This document shows positions 23,154 through 31,684 of a DNA stretch of 64,000 nt, piece by piece. Made by a program: the position numbers and the translations under genes. The notes below the pieces were generated by a model. That model did not search any database and had not been told where the DNA came from. It saw only the letters and a list, made by a program, of their open reading frames with translations. Source of the stretch: Cristatella mucedo. Taxonomy: Eukaryota; Bryozoa; Phylactolaemata; Cristatellidae. The stretch lies in contig WPIO01000209.1 of NCBI GenBank assembly GCA_009760855.2, positions 1 to 64,000 on the forward strand, read 5' to 3'. How positions within the stretch are numbered: position 1 is the stretch's first letter; each line of letters opens with the position of its first letter.

Positions 23154-23812
23154 TCAGTTAATTCCCTTAATTTTTAAGATTATTAAACACCTTCCACAAT
23201 CTTTTTGATTGAACTTTTGCAGCTGAAATGTTTGAAAAGATGGTGTATCACCGAAGTAACTTATTACCTCTGGCATTGGCGGTGCTCCAAAAGAATCAAA
23301 GAAAAAAAACTTACGTCCTTCTTTCTTAAGTGCTACCCAATGATATATTGCAAAATCCGATTTACCTGTGTTACAAACAAGGCATTCATTCTCTAATGGA
23401 TTTGTTAGTTCATCTCTAGCAAACACGCCTCTAAATTTTTTAGGATTAATTCTTTTATGTAATTATCTATTTCTAGATCAGTTAAAGCCAATGACTTTAC
23501 TTTTTTTAGTTTGTCTATCGTGCTCTTAATCTCATTGATTATTTGTTGCTCACTTGCTCCTCTTCCAATTCTTCTTCCTTTCGGTAAAGATCCTTCACCA
23601 ACACTTCTTCCAATCCTTCTTCCTTGAGATAAAGATCCTTCACAAACAGCAACTGGAGTACTTCTTAGTCTAACAAATTATGATTTCTTTTTGCTACAGA
23701 TTGTACAAATTCCTTTTACAATTCCTCTTAATCCTTTTGTGCAGTCTACTTCAACATACTCTTTATGGATTGTATCAGTTGGCTTCTTACACTTCATCCA
23801 ATAAATCTCCAT
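23154..23812 (-). pseudogene. zinc ribbon plus adenain-like cysteine protease
   Basis: Read from 23812, the frame first encodes a 44-codon domain (MEIYWMKCKKPTDT ... GIVKGICTICSKKKS) resembling the small DUF5679-type zinc ribbon; the first of the expected four cysteines is a tryptophan. After an in-frame TAA (23678-23680) the same frame continues through a linker with two GRRIGR repeats and a helical segment. A frameshift near 23440 then leads into RGVFARDEL, HWVAL (catalytic His), FFFDSFG (Asp) and NQKDCG (Gln and nucleophile Cys), the order of the adenovirus/Ulp1-type maturation protease. The frame continuity suggests a zinc ribbon-protease fusion; two separate genes remain possible. The start lies 27 bp from the divergent ATPase start. 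Confidence 0.75.
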
Positions 23813-23839
23813 ATACAAATACAAAAAATTGGACATAGA

Positions 23840-24513
23840 ATGTCTTTAAAAGTTAAGCCTTTTCATTTTGGACAGGACATTGTTACTGGACACCAAGAAC
23901 CATTACCTAAAGTACCTATTAAAGCGTTAGTTTTAGGACCAAGTGGAAGTGGTACATCTCAGTTAATATTGAATTGGATATTTTTTGGAAGGTTAAAGTA
24001 CGATGCTTGCATTATTATTGCAACAAGCTTAGATCAACCACTGTATCATGGATTTATAGAAATGAAAAAGGTAGTCATTCTTACGTTTGGGTTAATGGAA
24101 TAGATGAAATGCTAGATGTTGACTCATATAAGAATTGTAGAAATGCTATTGTATTAGACGATCTTATGTCTGAAGATCAAACAAAGATATTAGATTATTT
24201 TACTAGAGGAAGACATAAAAGAATGAATGTATTATATCTCGCTCAAGGATTTACAAGAATACCTAGACGAGAGATTACGAATAATATAAACTTAATCATA
24301 ATATTCAAACAAAACAATAACGATATTGAGAATATCCGAGATTCATATGTTGGTGATATAGATAGAAAGCAATTTAAAGATCGGGTCGATTGTAGTACAA
24401 GGAAAAGATTTGTATATTGTGTTATAGGCTTAACCAAAACTGAAGATGAGGGTTGATTTAGGTCTGTTGATGATGAAGGAAAACAACTAATAACTATTTT
24501 CAATAATTCATAG
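23840..24513 (+). pseudogene. FtsK/A32-like packaging ATPase, inactivated
   Basis: Begins MSLKVKPFHFGQDIV. The Walker A loop reads GPSGSGTSQLI, so the lysine that contacts ATP phosphates is replaced by threonine. A frameshift near 24065 follows, then Walker B NAIVLDDLM and the A32-type continuation (FTRGRHKRMNVLYLAQGFTR). An in-frame TGA sits at 24454-24456 before the natural end at 24511. In the family this enzyme pumps DNA into preformed capsids. Length, about 224 codons, suits Polinton ATPases. It is followed after 7 bp by the next gene. Confidence 0.85.
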
Positions 24514-24520
24514 GAAAGGA

Positions 24521-25665
24521 ATGATTAACGGAAAGTTGTATCAAAGGAAAAACAGACAATACGAAGGAAGTGTTGAAGAATCACTTGATTTAGAAAACTT
24601 ACTTGATAATTTAGATAAGTTGAATACAGCAACTATACTTAACAATGGTGAAGAGATGGCAAGAATTGAAGCTGAAATTGTAGCTAGAGATCAAGTAGAA
24701 CATAAATTAAATGAACGTGCTTTAGAAAAAAATTCAAAAAATGATTTAGGTGATGTTGATTTTAATAAACTTAAAGTAATAAGACCTAAACTTGCAATGC
24801 AAATGGAGAGTAATAAATTAATTGAAAAGGCAATAGAAGCTAAAGCACCTCAAGATGTTTCTACAGTTTTGAAAAAAGCAATTAGTGATATTACATCCGG
24901 AAAACCTAAAAAGCAATTACTAGAGTAAATCAAGCAAAGACTCATGCAGCTAATCCAGAAATAAAAGAGATTCTTGATAGTTTTCAAAAGACAGTGGCTG
25001 AAAGTCTTAACATTAATCCATATACCGGAACTCCAAAGAGGAAGGAAGCAAGTATAAAAGAAGTTGAGGCACCAACTGCTACTAGCAGTCCAAAAAAGAG
25101 AGGAAGACAAAGTAAATCTACCTTACCAATTGTAAGTGTTGCAGAACCCTCTGCAAGTGTTATAGAACCTTCTGCAAGTGTTATAGAACCTAGCATTCCT
25201 CAATTTACAACTGCTATAGAAGCTACTTTACCTACAACTATTGAACCCCTCTGGGTTACTAGACAAAAGATATTTGATATTAGTATGATACCGAATACAG
25301 GAAGAATTTCATCTATAATGAAAGGAGATATAAAGAAGATTACAGACGATAATATTGGAGAGTCTCTTACTAATATCCAAACAGATTTAGAGAAGATAGA
25401 AAAAAGGAGTGTAAAGCAACAGAGTATTCTTGACCATATAAAATCACTGAGACCTAAATCTGGAGAAGGATTAAAAATTGTTCCAGTGTTTGTTAGGAGT
25501 GATAAAGAAGTATTTAATAAGATTGATTTATGGTTGATAGAGCTTGCTGCTGGAAATAAAGGAGTTGTAAATTCAATCAGTGCTGCAGTAGATTATTTAG
25601 CTACGTATAGAAAAGCACCAAAATCTTACGTTGCAATAATAAATAATCTCTTATTTAATATATAG
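24521..25665 (+). pseudogene. Maverick unknown protein, helical with repeat linker
   Basis: Two open segments: 24521-24928 (acidic, coiled-coil-prone, MINGKLYQRKNRQYEGSVEE) and about 24931-25665, joined by a frame break at 24920-24930. The middle carries KKRGR and a short tandem repeat (EPSASVI twice and a related third). The C-terminus has FDISMIPNTGRISSIMKGD and SISAAVDYLATYRKAPKSY. I do not recognise a family. Its position between ATPase and structural genes suggests a morphogenesis or scaffold role, which is inference. Its stop codon TAG is part of the TATAG motif of the next gene. Confidence 0.6.
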
Positions 25666-25667
25666 GA

Positions 25668-26530
25668 ATGAGTGATCTTTTGGGCACTACGAAGGAGATA
25701 CTTAACAATGTTGAAATTATTAGAAAAACTAATCAAGCAAGTAAAGAAGGGTATGTGTTCAATATTATTGGAAATTCTAATCCACTTAACTTACATATTA
25801 ATACTCCTATTTTATTGAGAAACAAACACTTAAAAGTTTGTTTTAAGAAGTTAGTTGGAATCAATTCCATAAAAAATATTATTACTTCTAATAATACTTT
25901 TGTCTATAGAAATGCAGGTGGTTCTGAACAAACTGTAACAATAGAACCAGGAATTTATACCGTTGATAGTGATGACTTAAATACTGGTATTGTTGATAGG
26001 ATTGATAATTAAATTACTCAAACAGGATCAACAACTGATAAGTTTATAGTTGGCGTCGATACTGGTACTGCACACTCATGGATTATTATGCCCACTGGTT
26101 GGAAGTGTATTGCAAGTAAATCATCTATTTGTAAAGTACTTGGTTTTAATCAACCTGCTTTTACAACTTATAGCAAGTTTTCAGAATCGTATCCAAATAT
26201 TACACCAACTATTTGGACTCCTAAAAAAAAGTTTTATTCAGAGGAATAGGTAAGTATTGCTGATGTAAAACTTCTTCTTGTGAATTGTAAATAAGTTGCA
26301 CCAGGAACAAGTTTTATAAACGGAAATGAAACTCAAGCTTTAAGAAGTTTTGGATTTGACTTTTATTCGTGGGATACAATGGTATACGAACCAAATACAC
26401 TTGAGTACCACAATGTTTCTACTGAAACTATTAGTGATATAACTATTAAAGTTACCGATCAAAGATTAAAAGTGATAGATTTTGGTGGTGAACAAATTGC
26501 TGTTGTTATAGAAATTATAGAAATCTGATA
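25668..26530 (+). pseudogene. Maverick beta-rich structural protein 1
   Basis: One reading frame of about 286 codons interrupted by TAA (26010-26012), TAG (26248-26250) and a further TAA near 26292. It contains NNTFVYRNAGGSEQTVTIEP, a PG.Y...DLN motif, SSICKVLGF, and a C-terminal ITIKVTDQRLKVIDFGGEQI strand pattern. The same layout (PG.Y, LGF, TD..G..I) occurs in uncharacterised proteins of invertebrate Maverick-like elements; capsid, penton or fibre-base function is my inference. Starts at the TATAG motif 25661-25665. Confidence 0.6.
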
Positions 26531-26536
26531 TTAGGA

Positions 26537-27454
26537 ATGGCTATAAGATTAACAAGAACGTCTTTTTCAGACTAAAAAAAATTAAATCCTCCAATTATAT
26601 TAGGAGAAAAATCAGGATATAATAAAGTTGGTTTAAGAAGAGTAGAATTTACTTATGCAAATAGAGTAATATCAAACGTTGTTGGAGGTGTAAATGACAG
26701 ACTTTGGTTTAAGTTTTCTATGATGGATAGTGACCCTCAATACATTGAAATTGATTTTGGGAAAGAAAAAATTGGAACTGATAAAACTTCTGGAACTTAT
26801 GATAGTAACAAAGTTGTTCTTGCTTTAAACACGGCTTTAGGGACTAAGAAAAAAGAAGCTGGTTCTAGCACAACAGCACTATTAACTGGAAAGGGAAATA
26901 GATTAAGATTTAGTGTTGATACAGATGATAAAAAAAGTTATGCAGGTAGGAGGTGACTGTGTTGTTTTCCTTGGAGTTATTCATTTTTCCTCAAAAAAGA
27001 ATAAATGTTATAGTATTGGAGATACACTAGGTTTTAACTCAAATGAACAAGGAACATTTGATCATGATATGGTTGGAGGACCTCCTTATGAAGCAATTGA
27101 AAAAGCTATGTATTTCGCTGGAACTTATAAAGCATGGAGTAAAATGCTTTTACCTGATAATAGGGGTGTAAAATGGATGTTTTGATTCTGATTTAGTTGA
27201 TCCATAACTTAATTATATAGAAAAAAGGAAAAGGAAGAGGGGTTTTAGAACAATCATCATCTTTATAAATCATTGACACTGATGACATTGCTCCAGGAGA
27301 AAAAGTTGATTTACATATTCCAAATGTAATGTACTTACAAACAAGAAGTGATATAGAATCATTGAGTGGTTTTAAAATAACTTTAACAGATCTAAATGGA
27401 AATAAGCTTAATAGAATAAAAGATGTTATAGCTACAATAGAAATTTCAAAGTAA
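26537..27454 (+). pseudogene. Maverick beta-rich structural protein 2
   Basis: Starts MAIRLTRTSFS after TATTAGGA. It has an early in-frame TAA, a frameshift near 26945 into DCVVFLGVIHFS and CYSIGDTLGFNSNEQG, another break near 27190-27280, and ends GFKITLTDLNGNKLNRIK. The LGF and ITLTD.NG motifs parallel the preceding gene, so the two are probably distant paralogues or share a fold. No family assigned with certainty. About 305 codons if read through. Confidence 0.55.
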
Positions 27455-27462
27455 TATAGAGA

Positions 27463-27870
27463 ATGGCGGGTTATGCAAAGATAGGCCATGGTAATATAAG
27501 AGGAAAAAAGTATTATGGGTCTGGAGTTTTAGATAAAGTAATAGATGGAGTTGGAAGAGTAACACCCATTTTAACTGGATTAACTGGTCTAAGCATGAAC
27601 ATTGCTAATAAAGTAGTTGATATGCATCAAGCAAGAAAAATGACTGAACTACAAACAAAGAAAGAAAAGATTAATCAAGATTATGCTGTTAAACGAAGAG
27701 AAATGGATGATAAACCTGAAGAAGAAAAAAGAACGAAAGAAGTAGAATATGAAATTGAGAAACGAAAAAAAGAAGAAGATTATGATAGAAAGATGAAAGA
27801 AATGAATCTGGAGATTAAACGTGCAATGCTTGAGATACTTAAACCAAAAACTAAAAAAGTCGTAAAGTAA
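27463..27870 (+). CDS. Maverick minor structural protein, coiled coil
   Basis: Intact 135-codon frame starting MAGYAKIGHGNIRGKKYYG after TATAGAGA. The first third is Gly-rich with an amphipathic segment (VTPILTGLTGLSMNIANKVV); the rest is a strongly charged helix predicted to coil (EEEKRTKEVEYEIEKRKKEE). A membrane-lytic or minor capsid role like adenovirus pVI would fit the layout but is speculation. One of the few unbroken frames in the element. Confidence 0.6.
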   Translation: MAGYAKIGHGNIRGKKYYGSGVLDKVIDGVGRVTPILTGLTGLSMNIANKVVDMHQARKMTELQTKKEKINQDYAVKRREMDDKPEEEKRTKEVEYEIEKRKKEEDYDRKMKEMNLEIKRAMLEILKPKTKKVVK

Positions 27871-27872
27871 AA

Positions 27873-28070
27873 ATGGAGGAAGAAGAAGACTATTCAGAAA
27901 CTCTTAAAGAGAATGATCCAAAAATAAACAAAGAAATTGAGAAAGTAATAAAAGAGAAAGCTGTTGTTCCTTATACTCCTCCCAGAACTTATGGTAACAA
28001 TGGAAGTATAAAGAAAAAGATAGGAGCTGGTTTATATATTCAAGCTATTCAGTCTTTCACTTTTATGTGA
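27873..28070 (+). CDS. Maverick small acidic/basic protein
   Basis: 65 codons, MEEEEDYSETLKEND at the N-terminus and SIKKKIGAGLYIQ near the C-terminus. It follows the previous gene after 2 bp, so co-transcription is likely. The last codons run into a perfect 9 bp inverted repeat. Unknown function. Confidence 0.45.
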   Translation: MEEEEDYSETLKENDPKINKEIEKVIKEKAVVPYTPPRTYGNNGSIKKKIGAGLYIQAIQSFTFM

Positions 28071-28226
28071 AAGACTTGAATCAAATTCTGATTCACTCCT
28101 ATCTAAATCATATTTATCACAACGTATTTCATATTTTTGTTTCGGTCTTTTTATTTTAGGTTTGCAATAAGGATGACCTGTTTCAGGGTATTCAATTTCA
28201 TTAAATGTATATAAAAAGTATCGCAA
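28032..28226 (-). CDS. possible small Maverick protein
   Basis: Minus-strand frame of about 64 codons with RYFLYTFNEIEYPETGHPYC and KPKIKRPKQKYEIRC. No ATG in frame (TTG at its start); a CTATAG core shared with the integrase promoter lies upstream. It converges on the hairpin at 28051-28074. Could be real but broken, or a shadow. Confidence 0.3.
   Translation of the reverse strand: MRYFLYTFNEIEYPETGHPYCKPKIKRPKQKYEIRCDKYDLDRSESEFDSSLSHKSERLNSLNI
28051..28074. terminator. perfect hairpin between convergent frames
   Basis: GTCTTTCAC-TTTTAT-GTGAAAGAC: a 9 bp perfect stem with a 6-base loop, placed where the plus-strand structural block ends and a minus-strand frame ends. Role in transcript ends is inferred from position. 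Confidence 0.4.
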
Positions 28227-28241
28227 AATATTTCTATTCTC

Positions 28242-28248
28242 TATAGAA
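28242..28248 (+). promoter_or_regulatory. TATAG motif at integrase start
   Basis: TATAGAATG: motif directly abuts the integrase start codon and is centred in the near-palindrome ATTCTCTATAGAAT. The same motif precedes at least eleven other genes in the element. Confidence 0.55.
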
Positions 28249-29124
28249 TGTCGTTTTTAACTCTAAAAGAAAGAAAGAAAGAAGGTAAGTTCAATCCTGA
28301 CTCAGATATAAGTCAAGTATTCAAAGCAAGACCTAAGAATATTCTGAAAGGTTTCTTTAATGTAGTTGAACCAAAGGAAAACCACCAAGCAGACATTTTA
28401 TATATGCCTAATGATTCTGGATATAAATATGCTTTGAGTGTTATTGATGTTGCTTGTAGATATAAAGATTCAAGACCGCTTAAAACAAAATCTTCTACAG
28501 AAGCTACACAAGCAATAATAGATATTTATAGTAAAGGTCCTTTGAAATGGCCTTAAAAGATAACAGTAGATCCAGGATCAGAGTTAAAAGGAGAGTTTGC
28601 TAAAGAAATGAAAAGACATGAAACACGTGTTATAGAAGGTACTACTAAAAAGAGTGTTGCATTAGTTGAAAGAATGAATACAACAGTAGCTGAGAGAGCA
28701 TTTATTGTACAGTATGAAAAGGAATTAGAAAGTATTAATAAAGGAGATTATACTAGAAACAAAGAGTGGATTGATAATTTACCAAAGATGATTGATTATC
28801 TAAATAGTAATACTACAAGAGTGATTGGTGAGAAACCTGTTAAAGCAATAAAAAAAGAAATAGTGAAACTAAAGAAACAAAAATACAATAGAAAAGTAGG
28901 TGAACAAGAAAAGTTATTAGAACTAGGAACAAGTGTTAGATATTTATGAGAACCAGCTGAGGGAGAAGATGAAAAAAAGAAGAGCTACAGATCCAATATG
29001 GAGTTTGACTAAACATAATATTGTTAGAATGATGGCATTGCGAGAACGACCATCACGTTTTTGGGTAAATTATGTTAAAAGAAGTTTTGTTAGAGAGGAG
29101 TTACAAGTGATTAAACAACGTTAA
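28248..29124 (+). pseudogene. Maverick retrovirus-type integrase
   Basis: DDE integrase that inserts the element. Read from ATG 28248: N-terminal helix-rich region, then the rve core with Asp67 (VIDV), Asp108 (VDPGSE) and Glu141 (LVERMN), a DX32E spacing, then KPVKAIKKEI and, after a frame break near 28950, the C-terminal domain with RRATDPIWSL and SFVREELQVI. Breaks: TAA at 28554-28556 just before Asp108, TGA at 28947-28949. About 292 codons if read through, normal for Polinton integrases. All three catalytic residues are still present. A partial duplicate of its core lies at 30614-30790. Confidence 0.88.
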
Positions 29125-29508
29125 TTTCATTTTGTGAACTTCCCAATATAAGTCCTTCAAATTCTTTTTTTGTAATTTCCTCATCAGATAAAGCATTAGT
29201 AATCTTGAAGATAATTTCAGAATTATAATATAAACATTTATTTTACGTTTATCTGTTTCTGCTATTATACTACCAACTGTTACAAACATTACAAATAGTG
29301 CTGAAAAGAAAGAGACTACGTGACTAATAGCTAGACTTGCTTGAATATAAGTACTAGAAACAGTTACTCCAAATGCTATTACTATATTTATAAGTTTAAT
29401 TGCATATCTAGCTCTTGTTAATTTTGTTGGACATGATCTAACTTTTGTATTATATTGAATAGTTTCTTCATATCTTTTAATAACAACATTTTTTCTTAAA
29501 TCTGCCAT
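29101..29508 (-). CDS. Maverick two-helix membrane protein
   Basis: 135-codon frame starting MADLRKNVVIKRYEE. A charged N-terminal helix is followed by two adjacent hydrophobic segments at about residues 36-60 and 63-84 (AIKLINIVIAFGVTV, SFFSALFVMFVTVGSII) and a basic tail. Unbroken. Starts 13 bp from the divergent gene at 29522, with a TATATAG motif (29512-29516 in reverse) between them. Function unknown; it might act in virion membrane or host membrane passage, but nothing in the sequence proves this. Confidence 0.6.
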   Translation of the reverse strand: MADLRKNVVIKRYEETIQYNTKVRSCPTKLTRARYAIKLINIVIAFGVTVSSTYIQASLAISHVVSFFSALFVMFVTVGSIIAETDKRKINVYIIILKLSSRLLMLYLMRKLQKKNLKDLYWEVHKMKLTLFNHL

Positions 29509-29521
29509 TCTCTATATATCA
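29509..29521. promoter_or_regulatory. 13 bp shared divergent start region
   Basis: CTCTATATATC-type core between two start codons facing away from each other. Read to the left it gives TATATAGAGAATG, to the right CTATATATCAATG. There is no room for a normal TATA-to-start distance. Confidence 0.5.
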
Positions 29522-30561
29522 ATGGAAGCAATCCTGCAACAAGAAAATCTTGATACAAAAGTTGATACATATAGTACAAGCTTAAGTCTAAATAGATTGA
29601 TAATGATTAAAAATGAACATTTCCCAAATTATAAATCAAATAATTTAATTCCTATTAGATTTCTTCATTTTTTTTATTTAAAATGTGATAATGTTTCACA
29701 TATTATTAAATACATTGGAAGAACTAGTTTTATAAGGTATTTTGGTAATTTAACTGTAAATAATGTAACTAATATTGGTATTCCAAGACAACCCTTTTAT
29801 AGCTCTGCTAATGGAAGATTAATTTGATCTAAATTAGCAGACGTTAGCATAATAAAACCAACATAATCAAAGATAGTAATAAAGATAAAAGATATTGATA
29901 ACTTGACTGATGGAAGAATTATTTATATTGACAGTGAAACTAGATATATGACATATAACAAAACAACTATTAATAATTCGTTTTTATTAAAAGATGATAA
30001 TAGAACAAGAGTAAACTATCAACTTGTAGCATTAGGAATTATTGTAAATATAAAAAACAATACGCTAGTGATATTAAATTTTTGAAATGTATCTATACAA
30101 GTTAATTCTCCAAACCTATATTCTTCTAGTTTACTTAATATAAAGTATTATAGTATTGAAAATAATGATATGCTAGTAGTAAGTGAATGTTTGTTTAATC
30201 TAACCATTTTCAATAGGGAAAAACAAAAACAATTGCATTCAATATTATTTATCCTGTTTTGAATTATGCTACTATTTCAACTCCAAGCGATTTAGATTAC
30301 ATTGAGATTTTATTAGTTAATGGAGTAAAATATTCACAATCATCATCAAAAGATTTGGCTGGAATTAAATATGGTGCTACATCAGATGAATGGTTTTCAT
30401 CTATTGGTACTTTACCTTCTGATTATATAGATGAATTGCCTCCTACACCAACATCTACAACTGATAATAATCCATCTGCAACTGATGGTCCACATCCATC
30501 TACTGATATGCCTGTTTCAAATCTTCCAATCCATAGTCTTTTTAATCAATTATTCTGGTAG
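29522..30561 (+). pseudogene. Maverick fibre/spike-type protein, copy 1
   Basis: Starts MEAILQQENLDTKVDTYSTS. Frame has TGA at 29825-29827, another TAA near 29863, TGA near 30083 and a shift near 30210, then IIYPVLNYATISTPSDLDYI and a Pro/Thr-rich end with LPIHSLFNQLFW. The part from about 29870 (SFLLKDDNRTRVNYQL) to the end is paralogous to 34780-35331 (SFLLKEDNMTRISYRT, SYPVLSYAGFRTPSPSDV). No known family; a receptor-binding or spike role is inferred from the neighbouring fibre genes. Confidence 0.55.
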
Positions 30562-30613
30562 GTCACAACTCTTTCCTGCATGTATTTCTTTCGTTTAGTT
30601 AGTTCTATTTTTT

Positions 30614-31266
30614 AATGATTCTGGATATAAATATGCTTTGAGTGTTATTGATGTTGCTAGTAGATATAAAGATTCAAGACCGCTTGAAACTAAATCTTCT
30701 AAAGAAGTAACAAAAGCAATAATAGATATTTACAATAAAGGTCCTTTGAAATGGCCAAAGAAAATGACAGCAGATTCAGGATCTGAGGATGCTTTTAGTG
30801 GGAAGTTTACATGGAGAAAATCTAGACGAGGTGCATCCGCTGGTTTAGAAGCAAGCTTCCTTGAAAATACGGGCTATGGGAGGATAACAATTGATAGAAA
30901 AAGGTAACAGGCACACAGATTATCGTATTTAATAGTGACAGGTAAAATTCCACTTCATGAGTTGGATCACAGAGATGGAAATAGGTTAAATAATTCTTTT
31001 GCTAATTTAAGGGAAGCAACTTCTAGTGGAAATAATAGGAATAGAGGAAAACTAAGAAATAACACTTCTGGTTTTAAAGGAGTTAGTTTTGATGTAAGAT
31101 CAAATAAGTATAGAGCATGTATTTCTATAAATAAAAAGATAAACACATCGGCTACTATTAAGATCCAGAAGATGCTGCTACTGCAAGCGATATGATGGCC
31201 AGACGTTTGCATTTAAATTATGAAAAATTAAACTTTAAATATACTTTAACAGAAAAAGTAAAATAG
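30614..31266 (+). pseudogene. duplicated integrase fragment joined to HNH-AP2 endonuclease
   Basis: 30614-30790 repeats the integrase core (NDSGYKYALSVIDVASRYKD ... GPLKWPKKMTADSGSE) with high identity to 28410-28585. In the same frame it becomes an HNH homing endonuclease: FTWRKSRRGASAG, GYGRITID, AHRLSYLIVTGKIP, DHRDGNRLNN (first catalytic His codon at 30968-30970), FANLREATSSGNN, then an AP2-type DNA-binding domain (NTSGFKGVSFDVRSNKYRA). A TAA at 30905-30907 breaks it, and near 31155 a shift leads into DPEDAATASDMMARRLHLNY, the end of the AP2 repeat. This HNH_3-AP2 layout is typical of phage and algal-virus homing endonucleases. Confidence 0.82.
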
Positions 31267-31282
31267 TTCGTTACACTGACTT

Positions 31283-31655
31283 CTAGTTCTTACATCTTCG
31301 CTTTAGGTCATCTCTTAATTTTAGTATCTCTGAATGAATTTCTTCTTGACCCTTACCTTGTGCAAAAGGATTAATCAATAGCATTGCAGACTCGGCTTTA
31401 TAGTCGCAGGTTTTACGACCACCAACTGTTGAAGCTTCTACTTTTTTATGTCTCGTTTTAAATCTTCGCAAAAACGAACACCTCCTTTTTCTGCAAGTTC
31501 TCTTTCTTTATTAAGGTAAGTCAATTTTTAACTTCTGATTTCTTTACTTTATCACTTAGATCTATATCGACACCCTTATCAAGTAGTTCTATCATGTTTT
31601 TCAAGTCTACAATAGGATTATTTAATCTTTCACTTTGAAGTGATAGAACACTCAT
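31283..31655 (-). pseudogene. Maverick unknown gene, frameshifted
   Basis: Starts MSVLSLQSERLNNPIVDLKN, stops at a TGA after about 44 codons, shifts near 31470 and ends with TVGGRKTCDYKAESAMLLIN and LKLRDDLKRRCKN. Helical and charged. No family recognised, and no TATAG motif visible before this start. Confidence 0.45.
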
Positions 31656-31684
31656 TTTTTAATTGGTTTTAATAATTAATATAG

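Noticed and set aside
29101-29508. assignment of the membrane protein to a named two-helix effector family
   Set aside because: Only the helix layout is similar; no conserved residues support a specific family.
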